Assembly: GCA_023392285.1 (NCBI GenBank)
Contig: JAEVZK010000139.1
Span: 1 to 18,463, forward strand
Origin: Armatimonadota bacterium
GTDB lineage: Bacteria > Armatimonadota > Fimbriimonadia > Fimbriimonadales > Fimbriimonadaceae
Direction of reading: 5' to 3'
DNA length: 18,463 nucleotides
Shown here one piece after another: positions 1-8,554 of the stretch. Numbering within the stretch: position 1 is the stretch's first letter; each line of letters opens with the position of its first letter. The notes beneath the pieces were generated by a model. That model made no database searches. It worked only from the letters and a program-made list of their open reading frames with translations, and was not told where the DNA came from. Both the position numbers and the translations under genes were made by a program.

Positions 1-1104
1 TCCCACCATGTCCATCTGCAATTCCGCCACCATTTTGTCGTGCGGAAAGAAGGGATGGTCGGAATACCAGCCTGAGCCGATGAGGCCCATCTCTTCGCCG
101 CAGAAAGCCATGAAGATCATGCTCCGCTTGGGCTTGATGCCACTCTCATGAATCGCGTGGATGACCTCGAGCAGAGCGGTCGATCCCGAACCATCGTCGT
201 CCGCGCCGGGATAAACCGTGTCGCCATTCTTCCCCAAGTGGTCCAAATGCGCGCCGACTCCCACGACTTCATTCTTAAGCACCGGATCGGATCCTGGGAG
301 GACTCCTACGACGTTCGGCACATTGATGAGCGTCGCCTTGGCTTTGGAAACGATTCGGAGCGAGCCCTTTACGGAGAAAACGTCCGCATTGTCCGAGTTG
401 ACGCTTGAAAAGGAAAGCGCTTGCGGCGATCCGAGGCCGCTCAGCAGCCGCTTTGCGGCATTCTCGCTCATGGAGATGCTGTTCATGCTGCTCGATCCTG
501 TTCCGCCGGTCCCCCGTCGAATCTGTCCTGAAGTGGGCACGACCTTCGGCACCACCCGAATGACCGCAACGGTGTTCGCCGCATTCACCTGGCGCTGAAA
601 GCCTTTGCTTTCTCCCACGATGAACACAATTTTCCCATCAAGTTGGTCCACATCGGCGATTCGCGACTGGGGTCCGCTGCCATGGACGACCAACACTTCG
701 GCGGTCTTATCGGCGTCGATTCCCAATCTTCCAAAGGAGACGTCGGCGAGCCCAACCGCTTTGCCCGAACCGTCCACAACCGCAATGTAGCTTTGAGCGG
801 GATCCACTCCGTAGCTGGTGAACGGTACGTTTTGGAAAAACGTGCCATCGTCGCCCGCCGGTTTCAAACCTGCCTCTTTGAACCGAGCCGCCATGTATTC
901 GGCCGCCTTCTGGAATCCGGGTTGTCCGCTTCCACGGCCTTCGCATTCGGGACCCGCAAGGAACTCCAAATGCTTTTTCGCATCTTCGATCCTTATACTA
1001 TCGAATCCCTTCTTTAGGCTGCTAGGGACTGGCTGCGAACCTGCGTATTGAGCATGGACGAAGACGGAAGCGAGAGCAAGTGCGGCAACAGAGATCAACT
1101 TCAT
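1..1104 (-). CDS. M28-family zinc aminopeptidase, exported (3' end outside window)
   Basis: Open frame of 368 codons from an ATG at 1104 to the window edge, so the C-terminus is missing. An N-terminal signal peptide is visible (MKLISVAALALASVFVHA, then QYAG), so the enzyme should act in the periplasm or outside the cell. The peptidase M28 signature is clear: GAHLDHLG with His286 and Asp288, GADDDGSG with Asp303 as the likely bridging zinc ligand, FCGEE with catalytic Glu337 and zinc ligand Glu338, and Asp365 in QMDMVG at the edge. The last His ligand of the family would lie outside the window. The region of about residues 130-260, before the catalytic part, fits an inserted PA-like domain. 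An AGGA stretch (1114-1117) lies 9 nt before the ATG and supports this start. Expected role is removal of N-terminal residues from peptides; substrate unknown. It follows the M48 peptidase gene on the same strand but is separated from it by a terminator, so it is probably transcribed on its own. Confidence 0.9.
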   Translation of the reverse strand, partial: MKLISVAALALASVFVHAQYAGSQPVPSSLKKGFDSIRIEDAKKHLEFLAGPECEGRGSGQPGFQKAAEYMAARFKEAGLKPAGDDGTFFQNVPFTSYGVDPAQSYIAVVDGSGKAVGLADVSFGRLGIDADKTAEVLVVHGSGPQSRIADVDQLDGKIVFIVGESKGFQRQVNAANTVAVIRVVPKVVPTSGQIRRGTGGTGSSSMNSISMSENAAKRLLSGLGSPQALSFSSVNSDNADVFSVKGSLRIVSKAKATLINVPNVVGVLPGSDPVLKNEVVGVGAHLDHLGKNGDTVYPGADDDGSGSTALLEVIHAIHESGIKPKRSMIFMAFCGEEMGLIGSGWYSDHPFFPHDKMVAELQMDMVG

Positions 1105-1230
1105 AAACGGATTTCCTAACGTCCAGAGATTTACCTTTTGTTCCAGACACTCATCTGAACTTCATTTCTTGCGGCGCAATCGCGAGCAAAGCAGTAGTTG
1201 GGTGCGCCTTTGTGGATCTGGAAACAATTA
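1105..1230 (-). other. Intergenic leader of the M28 peptidase gene
   Basis: This stretch lies between the terminator of the M48 gene and the M28 start and should hold the M28 promoter. I could not find a convincing -35/-10 pair. The only clear signal is the AGGA ribosome-binding site near the ATG. Confidence 0.4.
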
Positions 1231-1251
1231 GGGGAGCGCTGCGCGCTCCCC
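1231..1251 (-). terminator. Intrinsic terminator after the M48 peptidase gene
   Basis: A perfect 9-bp GC-rich inverted repeat (GGGGAGCGC / GCGCTCCCC) with a 3-nt loop lies 20 nt past the stop codon of the M48 gene. On the minus strand it is followed by the T-rich run TAATTGTTT. Position, stem strength and the following T-rich run fit a Rho-independent terminator. Confidence 0.78.
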
Positions 1252-1271
1252 CGAGGATTCGTAGCGATCGA

Positions 1272-3083
1272 CTACGATTTGATGCTGGTGACCGTAAGCC
1301 CAGCGACTTTGTCTTCTTTGTAGAAAACACCGAAGTTAAGGGCCGGGTAGTAAGTCCACGTCTCGACCTCGCCGCCCTTTGCAAGTTGCTTCTCGACGCC
1401 AGCCTTCGGATTAAGGATCTTCTCGAGATCAGCTTTGCTCATCCCGTTCTTGATCACGTAAACACCGGATATCGAAGTATCGACCGGCTTCAGGAGAAGG
1501 TAAGAGCCCGCCTCGTAGCTGGTCACTCGCATCACGTTGCCCCGCTCCGTGAATGCGGTCACGCTGCCGCCATTCCATCGATATTCGGCGAGGTCGGGAA
1601 ATCGGTCGGTAAAGGTGACGCGAAGGTCAGCTTTGCCGAGCGCATCGAAGAATGCATTCTCCGGCATCAGAACGCCGAGTTCCTTGTTGCTGGTCACTAG
1701 GTTCACCACTTCGCAGAGATACGTCGGCTTCTGCTCGATCTCCATTCCTTTGAAGCCGCCCTTTTTAATGAGATCATCGAAAGTGGTCTTGACCGTGCCC
1801 CAGCTCGGTGCCTGCTTCGGCGTATCGGAAAGCCACGTGAAAACGACACTTGCTAGCAGCTTGAGCGTCTCGGGAGAAGCGTTAGTGACGTTCAATCGCC
1901 CAAGGTTCTCGCCTACTGCAGGATTAAATGTGTCGGTGGTTCGCTGAACCGCCATAATCGTGTCGAAAGCCTTCTGAAGTTCACCGTTGCGCTGATAACC
2001 GACCGCGGCGTTGTTTGCGTACCGAAGCTTTACCGCCGCATTGCTCGCCGACGTGGTATGGGCATTGAACCAATCCACACCCTTCTGAATCGTGGCTTTG
2101 TCCCCGTTCGGCTCCAAAATTTGGCCCAGCGCCTGATTCTCTTGGGCGTCGATGTTGTCGGGAGCCTTCACGAGAGCCTTGGTGATCCGCTCCATCGCAT
2201 CGTTGTATCGCTCGATATCTTCGTCGCGCATCGCCGGATCTTTCGGTCCGACCGTAGGAGCCACGAGGACGGGGCCGAAGTCTGGTCTCCACCACGTCTC
2301 ATCCCGGAATTTGGTGCCGAGCAAATCGTAGTAGAACATCAGCGCAGACTTTCCAGCATTAATCTGAGCTTCAATCAACTTGGGCTCTTGCATGGCGGCC
2401 GCGTCGAAAAGTTGAGTCGCTTGTCGATAAGCGCGGGCATCGAAGTAGGCCAGAGCTACATCAAAAGTGCATAACGCCTTCAGTACTGCCGGATTATCCG
2501 TGATTTCTGCTGCTCGCGCTTTTGGATCGGCGTGGTCCGCACTCATTCTTCCGAGCCAGTCGCCTTTTCGGCCCCTGCTCTTGTTCAAGTACAGGAGCAT
2601 GTCGACCATGTCGTCCTTTGAATAGCCGGCGCGCTGCAGAGCAATCGCTCCAGACTTGTCAGCCTCAAATTCCTGCTGACGCGTCCAAAGATTATTCAGG
2701 TCGCGAGCAGTCGGAACGAGGTCGATAGAGTGGCCGAGGGCCACGTGAGCCAATTCATGGGCAACAACGGCACGGATGAGCCGCTTGTCACCGTTCGCAT
2801 CTTTGATCAGTCCGGTAAAAACCACCATGACTGGGCGAGGCTTCGTCTCGCCTTTCTCTTTCTTCAAAGTGGCGTACGCATTGATCTCATCTTTGTCAAC
2901 GATCGAAGATGAAATTGGATAGACGAAATCCTTGTTGTGCGGGAGGACTGCGTCGAGCTCTTTCACCATGACATCCAAGTCAGCCTGCGTGAATTCGGCC
3001 GACTTTTTTGCGACGTGGCCCGCTCCCCACGAGAAAGTGCTTCCGAATATTAGGCTTGCGGTAACAAAATGGTTAATTTTCAA
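1272..3083 (-). CDS. Exported M48-family zinc metallopeptidase with TPR-like repeats
   Basis: 603 residues. A signal peptide covers about residues 1-21. The M48 catalytic site is intact: HELAH at 109-113 (two zinc His and the catalytic Glu), and EFEAD at 138-142 giving the third zinc ligand Glu138. M48 enzymes of this type (BepA/YfgC-like) act in the periplasm on misfolded or stalled envelope proteins. The part after residue 200 has helical repeats resembling TPR (about 205-400), also as in BepA. The C-terminal 60 residues (about 543-603, with NGMSKADLEKIL and TWTYYPALNFGV) resemble the small SmpA/BamE-type fold, which is only a suggestion. The start codon is TTG (3081-3083); an AGGAG at 3094-3098, 10 nt upstream, supports it, and no in-frame ATG occurs before codon 39. 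The gene is divergent from nadB. The BepA-like role is inferred; the peptidase family is solid. Confidence 0.9.
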   Translation of the reverse strand: MKINHFVTASLIFGSTFSWGAGHVAKKSAEFTQADLDVMVKELDAVLPHNKDFVYPISSSIVDKDEINAYATLKKEKGETKPRPVMVVFTGLIKDANGDKRLIRAVVAHELAHVALGHSIDLVPTARDLNNLWTRQQEFEADKSGAIALQRAGYSKDDMVDMLLYLNKSRGRKGDWLGRMSADHADPKARAAEITDNPAVLKALCTFDVALAYFDARAYRQATQLFDAAAMQEPKLIEAQINAGKSALMFYYDLLGTKFRDETWWRPDFGPVLVAPTVGPKDPAMRDEDIERYNDAMERITKALVKAPDNIDAQENQALGQILEPNGDKATIQKGVDWFNAHTTSASNAAVKLRYANNAAVGYQRNGELQKAFDTIMAVQRTTDTFNPAVGENLGRLNVTNASPETLKLLASVVFTWLSDTPKQAPSWGTVKTTFDDLIKKGGFKGMEIEQKPTYLCEVVNLVTSNKELGVLMPENAFFDALGKADLRVTFTDRFPDLAEYRWNGGSVTAFTERGNVMRVTSYEAGSYLLLKPVDTSISGVYVIKNGMSKADLEKILNPKAGVEKQLAKGGEVETWTYYPALNFGVFYKEDKVAGLTVTSIKS

Positions 3084-3093
3084 AGTTTTATAG

Positions 3094-3098
3094 CTCCT
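3094..3098 (-). promoter_or_regulatory. Ribosome-binding site for the TTG-started M48 gene
   Basis: On the minus strand AGGAG stands 10 nt before the TTG at 3083. It decides the unusual start, because the signal peptide begins directly there and no ATG is available nearby. Confidence 0.7.
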
Positions 3099-3219
3099 AG
3101 CTTTTTGTTTTTCAACGGTTCTGACGCCCTTCTCACAAAAAAGCTACGAATATTTTTTGATTTATACAAAAGCGACAACAAAGCATAACAGATCGTCGGC
3201 TGAATTGTCTGCAATACTT

Positions 3220-4725
3220 ATGGGCGAAGTGGATATTGAGCGCTTCGACCATATCGTGATCGGCTCCGGATTGGCAGGATTGACCTATGCTCTTAAGGCT
3301 GCTGAGAATGGAACCGTTGGCGTCCTCACGAAAGCTGAAGTGCGCGAGGCGAACACCGCGTACGCCCAAGGGGGCATCGCTGCTGCCATTGGTGAGGCCG
3401 ATTCCTGGGAACTGCACGAAGCGGATACGCTCATCGCCGGCGCAGGGTTGTGTGACCCCAAAGCGGTCCGATTCCTGGTGCAACAAGCCCCGAAAGCGAT
3501 TGAATGGCTGCAGCAATTGGGGGCAGTTTTTGACTTCGCTCCGGCGGGCGATCTGGCGCTTGGACGAGAGGGCGGACACAGCCGAAATCGCATCGTCCAC
3601 CACTTGGATCGCACAGGTTGGGAAGTTGAGCGCACGATGACCGAGGCAGTTCGCCGCCATGCCAACATCCAGGTTTTCGAACACACATTCGCGACAGGAT
3701 TATGTATGCACAACGGCCGATGCGTGGGGGCTGAGGCAGTCGTCGACCTTTTGGGCAAGCGTCGATTCTTAGCGGGTGCCGTGATGCTCGCAACCGGTGG
3801 CTGCGGCATGATGTATCAGCATACAACCAATCCTTCGGTCGCCACCGCGGACGGAATTGCACTTGCTCACGACGTGGGAGCAAAGATCGAGAACATGGAG
3901 TTCATGCAATTCCATCCCACTACCCTGTACCACCCTCAAATGCGCAGCTTCTTAATCACGGAGGCAGCTCGAGGTGCCGGAGGCACCCTGCGAAACCACC
4001 TAGGACACCGTTTCATGTACGACTACGATGAGCGACTAGAGTTGGCACCTCGCGACATCGTAGCGCGCGCGATCGAAGCGGAAATGAAGAAGCTTCAAAC
4101 GTGGTGCGTATACCTCGATCTAGCGCACCTCCCCTCTTCAGAGATTAAGGCGGAGTTTCCCACCATTTGGGAAAAGCTGGAGAAGGTTGGGATTCGCATC
4201 GATCGGGACTGGATTCCAGTCGTCCCAGCGCAGCATTATTCATGTGGGGGTGTTGTGACCGATTTGGACGGTCAGACCTCGGTTCCCGGACTTTTCGCGG
4301 CAGGCGAAGTGACTTGTACCGGAGTTCATGGGGCGAACCGCCTCGCATCGAATAGCCTTTTGGAAGCCCTCGTCTTTTCCCAAGCCGCAGCCGCAACGAC
4401 GATTCACAGTAAGAGGCCCGACGTAGTCTCGGTGGACTGCGTAGAGCATAAAGCGATTCCGGAATCGGATTCGATCCAGATACGACGGGCTCTGCGAAAG
4501 AATGCAACCGACCATGCGGGAATCGTTAGGTCGAATACTGGACTTGCCACAGGATCGAAAACGGTGGACGATCTGCTTGAGCGCTACGATGATGCAGGTG
4601 AAGCGCCCTTCTCGCCTCATCCCTTGGAGACAAGGAATCTCCTCGTAGCCTGTCAGAGGGTGTTTGAAGGAGCTCGTCGACGAACTTCGAACGTTGGCCT
4701 GCACTACAATATCGATCTAGCCTAG
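3220..4725 (+). CDS. nadB: L-aspartate oxidase
   Basis: 501 residues from the ATG at 3220. It oxidises L-aspartate to iminoaspartate with FAD, the first step of the bacterial aspartate route to quinolinate and NAD. The N-terminal dinucleotide-binding motif GSGLAG (15-20) starts the FAD domain. The family's active-site residues can be aligned: Glu117 in REGGHS, His232 in QFHPTTL, Arg278 in APRD, His339 in AQHYSCGG, and Arg374 in GANRLASNSLLE. The C-terminal helical domain is present and length is normal for the family. The frame is open back to a TTG at 3157, but the extra 21 residues are not NadB-like, so the ATG is preferred; neither start has a clear Shine-Dalgarno. nadA and nadC are not in the window, so nadB stands alone. 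Its stop overlaps the stop of the convergent gene. Confidence 0.96.
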   Translation: MGEVDIERFDHIVIGSGLAGLTYALKAAENGTVGVLTKAEVREANTAYAQGGIAAAIGEADSWELHEADTLIAGAGLCDPKAVRFLVQQAPKAIEWLQQLGAVFDFAPAGDLALGREGGHSRNRIVHHLDRTGWEVERTMTEAVRRHANIQVFEHTFATGLCMHNGRCVGAEAVVDLLGKRRFLAGAVMLATGGCGMMYQHTTNPSVATADGIALAHDVGAKIENMEFMQFHPTTLYHPQMRSFLITEAARGAGGTLRNHLGHRFMYDYDERLELAPRDIVARAIEAEMKKLQTWCVYLDLAHLPSSEIKAEFPTIWEKLEKVGIRIDRDWIPVVPAQHYSCGGVVTDLDGQTSVPGLFAAGEVTCTGVHGANRLASNSLLEALVFSQAAAATTIHSKRPDVVSVDCVEHKAIPESDSIQIRRALRKNATDHAGIVRSNTGLATGSKTVDDLLERYDDAGEAPFSPHPLETRNLLVACQRVFEGARRRTSNVGLHYNIDLA

Positions 4726-6635
4726 CGAAGCCCTTCGGTGTATCTCGATGGAGCGACAAATTTCGGAAGTTGCGCAACGCCGTCGGGTATTTGAAAGGTC
4801 AAGGTGTTATTGCCCGAAAATGCCGACTGATATGCGATCCGAGTGTAGCCAAGAAAATGCGTCCAGTCCAGATTCGTGACTGTCGCCGATTCCACAGTTA
4901 TCGGGAAGGCTGAAGCAAGCGTGAACCCAGTGGGAGCATTCTCTCCCTGCCACTCAAGACGGAAAGCACCCTCTGCGGACTCACAAGAGACGGGAAGATC
5001 GCCATAAATTCGCAGCCCTCCGAGCCAAGTTTCTGCGAACGGACTCACCTCACGCGGCTGCTGCGTCATCTCATATATCGTGTTTCGCTCTTCGTATAGC
5101 GACTCGAAGAAGGGTGGCTCTTCGATCTCATGCCGCTGACGAGCAAAGTATATGGCCAAACCCCGTTCTGCGGCCAAGCCCGCTTGAGTCATCGCACCTT
5201 CCAAGCGCCGGATAGGTTCGGGGCAAAGCGCCGCCGCCAGCGAGAATAGGGCCCCCGCTCTTCTTTGCAGCTTTTGATCGGTCACGGCGAGCCGCCACGT
5301 GTACCAGTCCCGACGCCAACTGACCGAGGTGAGCAACGAATTATCAGTTGAGTTACTCTTGCTCGAACTTGCATAGCTTTGAAAGAGAAGCGCGTTCGCA
5401 GCGGAAACGTCGATTCCCTTCCCGTCCGTCCCAAATGGGAGTTGCTGGCCGGTGAAGGGTTCGGGCGAGTAGGAAGCCTCCTGAATAAAGGTTCGTACAG
5501 TTTCTTCAGCCGTTTTCCTTGCGAACAAATCTCGGCTTGCCAGCAAGTTCTCAAAGGCCAACTCGGTCACTCCGCTGACATCGAACGCGGAGACCGTGCC
5601 AATTTCGGACTGCTTTGAACTGCCGACGGTAATCGCGCGGCCAAGTGGGACGCGCTCCATTGGAAAGCGAATCGTCAGATGCGCCTCCTCGCTGATCGTC
5701 ACCGGACCCTCTTCGTTTGAACCGGGCAGCCGCCTCGTCGAACTCTTAATCGTTAATGGGTAGTCGCCTAGGTTCGCTAGAGCTGCCCCTACCGGGACGA
5801 TCACATCTCGATCATCGAAGATCCAAGTCGCCTCGAGTGCGGTGTCATCGTCTTGCAGGCGGAAATCCTTGAGCACTGGAACGGCTCGGGGCCACAAGTT
5901 GCCGCTTGCCGCGACCGCCATGCTGAACTGGCCCAAGGATGCAGCCGATCCCGTGGCAAAGGGCTGAGTTCCGAGAGGTAACGCGATTCGGACCCAGCCG
6001 GTGTAGTCGCTGGTCGAGTGAATTTCCCAGTCGGCGACCTTTCCGTCGACCTGCAAGGATGCCTCACCATCGAGAAAGCCCAGCACCAGAGGCGGTTGGT
6101 TGTCTTGAAAGCTCACGCCTATCCACCGCACCTTTGGGGTCGGCACTCCGGACCCGACGCTCGCCTCTGTCCAACTTAGGTAGGGTGCCAAGTTTGTACG
6201 GAGCTTGAGCGAAAACTTCTTGGGAAAATGGACGAGAAAGCCTGGGGAGTACAGATTCACCCTGAGGAGGTCGCACGATCCCGTCTTCCCAAGTGAGATC
6301 AACTGCTCGGTCGGATTGAGCGAGATCACGCGCCACTCATCGGCTGGGGCACCGAAATAGAGCTTATCGGCTCCCTCGTATTTCGCTGAAAACCCTTCCC
6401 GAAAGACGTCGAACCCTGGTATCGAGGGGGTGGTGGAATAGCCGAAGCGGCCGAAAGGCTGCGACCAACCCAAGGCCGGACAGATGGCGAGAACGCTAAT
6501 TAAGAGGAGTGCCCAGCAATTGAATGCCGAACCTCTTCGTTCGGCCTGAGAACGTAAGCCCCAATTCTCTCCACCCGATCTTGTAACCGATCGCAGCCGT
6601 GTAATCCAAGTAAGTGTTTCCAAAATAGCGGTCAA
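4722..6635 (-). CDS. Exported protein of unknown function, last gene of the envelope operon
   Basis: Up to 637 residues. I do not recognise a family. A hydrophobic signal-peptide core (WALLLISVLAICPALGWSQ, about 41-59) preceded by arginines shows export. The next 300 residues look beta-rich, with many short aromatic/hydrophobic strands (for example LVLGFLDGEASLQVDG and a WIFDDRDVIVPVGAAL stretch). Residues about 470-520 look helical, and the last 120 residues look beta-rich again (WLGGLRIYGDLPVSCE). The alternation recalls large carbohydrate-active or surface proteins, but no catalytic motif can be named. The start is uncertain: the frame runs 140 bp into the upstream barrel gene, and the only in-frame NTG codons before the signal core are TTG (6635), TTG (6623) and CTG (6596), none with a good ribosome-binding site. 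Translational coupling to the upstream gene is likely. The stop shares CTAG with the nadB stop. Confidence 0.72.
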   Translation of the reverse strand: MTAILETLTWITRLRSVTRSGGENWGLRSQAERRGSAFNCWALLLISVLAICPALGWSQPFGRFGYSTTPSIPGFDVFREGFSAKYEGADKLYFGAPADEWRVISLNPTEQLISLGKTGSCDLLRVNLYSPGFLVHFPKKFSLKLRTNLAPYLSWTEASVGSGVPTPKVRWIGVSFQDNQPPLVLGFLDGEASLQVDGKVADWEIHSTSDYTGWVRIALPLGTQPFATGSAASLGQFSMAVAASGNLWPRAVPVLKDFRLQDDDTALEATWIFDDRDVIVPVGAALANLGDYPLTIKSSTRRLPGSNEEGPVTISEEAHLTIRFPMERVPLGRAITVGSSKQSEIGTVSAFDVSGVTELAFENLLASRDLFARKTAEETVRTFIQEASYSPEPFTGQQLPFGTDGKGIDVSAANALLFQSYASSSKSNSTDNSLLTSVSWRRDWYTWRLAVTDQKLQRRAGALFSLAAALCPEPIRRLEGAMTQAGLAAERGLAIYFARQRHEIEEPPFFESLYEERNTIYEMTQQPREVSPFAETWLGGLRIYGDLPVSCESAEGAFRLEWQGENAPTGFTLASAFPITVESATVTNLDWTHFLGYTRIAYQSAFSGNNTLTFQIPDGVAQLPKFVAPSRYTEGLR

Positions 6636-8469
6636 GGGTATAGGAGTAAGAAAGACGCCACGAATTGCTTAAACTGTAGCCCATATCAGCAAAAAGACTG
6701 AAGCGGTCGACATCGATCGCTCGCACCGCGGAGAAGGTGGAGGAAAAGTTTCCCTGTGCATAATTCCCCTGAAGGCTGAGCTGGTGTTTTCCGGTAAGGC
6801 CGCTGTTAAAGCCGGTTTGAAGAAAATCGTAAGCAAAGAGAAGGCCAGCGTAGCGACCAATCGACTTCGAGATGGACGCATTCGCGGTAAGCGTAAGACC
6901 CTCGACATTGTTGTGGCCGATCTGCTCTCCGATCGTCACGCTCGAGTTGAGTAACGTCGAGGAATCTAGCTTCTGAGGAATCAACTGTGTACGATAGTGC
7001 ACGCCCAGCGCGGTTTGACTGCGTGAGCTGATTGAGCTACGCGACATATTGGCGCTTGCGTTAAAGCCAAAGGACGTGCGGAGATATTTGCCGAACTTGA
7101 TTGGATCTTTTTCGACGATGAGCTGAGTCTGCTGATTGCTGAACGCGGAACCACGAAGCGAATTCGTTCCGTTGGCCGACCAGTTGAGTCCCCAGCCGTC
7201 AAATTGGCGATTATAACTGAGTGAACCGTACAAGCTTCGAGCCGCGGGCATTTCTAGAAATGCGAGCCCGGAGGAGCGATCGTCGAACTTCACATATTGG
7301 CGAGCGCTCAGTCCCCAATTCCCTTTGCCGATGCTCGTGAGGGCGAGTCCGCCATCGAAGTCGTCTCCCTTATTCCAATTCAGCTCGTAATCCAGTGCGA
7401 TGCCGCGATCGACCCCGCTGGAGCGGCCGTACTTGTTGCCAGTACTGAACCGGAGAAGGCTCGTTTGGCCCGGCTTCAGAGTCAAATAGTAGGGATAGTT
7501 AATGTTGATCTGGCTATCATTCAGATTGAAGATCGAATCGGTAACGACAGGAGACGCACTGTTAAGGCTTACTTGGAAGAGCGGCAGCTTCATCACCTTT
7601 ACTCCGCCCACCATGATTTGCGCCTGATTGAAGTTGACCATCTTGTGCGGGAAGACCACGACCTTATCTGCCGAAATAAGTGACGTAGATTCGCTCAAGT
7701 CTTCAAATCTAAACTGGTTGGCATCGACTTCGGTGCTAACCGGATCGACGCCAGTCGTGCGAACACTGACGAACCCGAACTTCTGGCGTTTTTCTTTCGT
7801 GCCGTCCTCGCCGACTACTTCCGCCTCGTAAGTTGTTAAACCGATGCCTTGGCGTGCGGGCAATTTGATGTAAAGGGAATCAAAATCTCTCTCCAACTTG
7901 CCAATTTTGAGGTGAGCCTTCTTTGCTTTGACCTCTGACGTATTCGCGTTCAGTTGAAGATCGTCTGCCGAAATCTCAATTTCCCGATAGCGCAGCTTGG
8001 CACCACCCGATTTGCCTGCAGCACCAATGATCTTCTGATCCATGCTGAACATCATGTAGCCGGGGGCCACGATCTCGACATACTCGTTCGCGCTCGAAAG
8101 CATCGATCGGTCGCTGAGAAATTCGATTTCAGAGGTGCTTACCGCGTTGAATGCGAACGCGCTTGCTGTAATTTTGGCGGTGCCAGCCGTGCTGCCCGTC
8201 TGGAGAATCACTCGCGCCACGCCATTTTGGGTTTCTGCGATCTGATCTCCCTTAAAGGTCCCAAGCGTCGTTTGGAACATCACCTTCGTTCCATCCGGCA
8301 CCGAGGCACCAGATGTACGGTAAACGTATGCCGAGACGGTGATGGTGCTGCGCGCGTCGGCTACCGTAATCGTTGGTAGCAGCGTAAGCCGAATCGTCCC
8401 ATTATCTGCCGCCGCGAAAGCGGAAAGCAGCAGGAGCGTTAGGAGAAGGAAGACGCGGAACTTCGGCAT
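6496..8469 (-). CDS. LptD/OstA-like outer-membrane beta-barrel protein with N-terminal Ig-like domain
   Basis: 657 residues from an ATG. A signal peptide covers about 1-21 (FLLLTLLLLSAFAAA). Residues about 27-117 form a bacterial Ig-like (Big_1/invasin-type) domain: VPDGTKVMFQTTLGTF, then GVARVILQTGSTAGTAKITA. Residues about 130-300 resemble the LptA/OstA-N beta-jellyroll of LPS transport proteins: ISADDLQLNANTSEVKAKKA, and later SADKVVVFPHKM followed by VGGVKVMKLPLFQVSL, which matches the style of the LptD stretch before its barrel. From about 320 onward there are alternating strands with many aromatic, Ser and Asn residues, as in a transmembrane barrel starting with NYPYYLTLKPGQTSLLRF. The barrel part, about 340 residues, is shorter than in E. 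coli LptD, and the protein ends in Asn rather than the usual Phe. It may export a lipid or glycan to the outer leaflet. An LptD-like fold is likely; LPS as cargo is not shown. Confidence 0.75.
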   Translation of the reverse strand: MPKFRVFLLLTLLLLSAFAAADNGTIRLTLLPTITVADARSTITVSAYVYRTSGASVPDGTKVMFQTTLGTFKGDQIAETQNGVARVILQTGSTAGTAKITASAFAFNAVSTSEIEFLSDRSMLSSANEYVEIVAPGYMMFSMDQKIIGAAGKSGGAKLRYREIEISADDLQLNANTSEVKAKKAHLKIGKLERDFDSLYIKLPARQGIGLTTYEAEVVGEDGTKEKRQKFGFVSVRTTGVDPVSTEVDANQFRFEDLSESTSLISADKVVVFPHKMVNFNQAQIMVGGVKVMKLPLFQVSLNSASPVVTDSIFNLNDSQININYPYYLTLKPGQTSLLRFSTGNKYGRSSGVDRGIALDYELNWNKGDDFDGGLALTSIGKGNWGLSARQYVKFDDRSSGLAFLEMPAARSLYGSLSYNRQFDGWGLNWSANGTNSLRGSAFSNQQTQLIVEKDPIKFGKYLRTSFGFNASANMSRSSISSRSQTALGVHYRTQLIPQKLDSSTLLNSSVTIGEQIGHNNVEGLTLTANASISKSIGRYAGLLFAYDFLQTGFNSGLTGKHQLSLQGNYAQGNFSSTFSAVRAIDVDRFSLFADMGYSLSNSWRLSYSYTLDRYFGNTYLDYTAAIGYKIGWRELGLTFSGRTKRFGIQLLGTPLN

Positions 8470-8506
8470 AAGTTCTAGTTAATAAGAGGACGGCCTGAGA
8501 ATTTGA

Positions 8507-8549
8507 TTGCGTGCGCGGAAGAAGAAGATTTCTCCCCCCACGCACGCAA
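8507..8549 (-). terminator. Inverted repeat between the 933-residue gene and the barrel gene
   Basis: A perfect 9-bp inverted repeat (TTGCGTGCG at 8507-8515 / CGCACGCAA at 8541-8549) with a 25-nt loop begins 5 nt after the stop codon of the upstream gene. On the minus strand it is followed by TCAAATTCTC, only weakly T-rich. It may be a partial terminator or an mRNA-processing or stabilising hairpin that sets different levels within the operon. Confidence 0.45.
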
Positions 8550-8554
8550 GATGC

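Noticed and set aside
3087..3115. TTGAAA / 17 bp / TATAAA promoter-like pair upstream of the M48 gene (minus strand)
   Set aside because: The -10 box ends 3 bp before the start codon, so transcription would begin inside the gene. It also overlaps the AGGAG ribosome-binding site, so it is probably chance in AT-rich DNA.
3157..3219. Upstream extension of nadB from a TTG codon
   Set aside because: The extra 21 residues are not like NadB N-termini. The ATG at 3220 places the FAD motif at the usual distance.
7297..8379. Plus-strand frames opposite the barrel gene
   Set aside because: They are short antisense shadows; the minus-strand frame has a signal peptide and recognisable domains.
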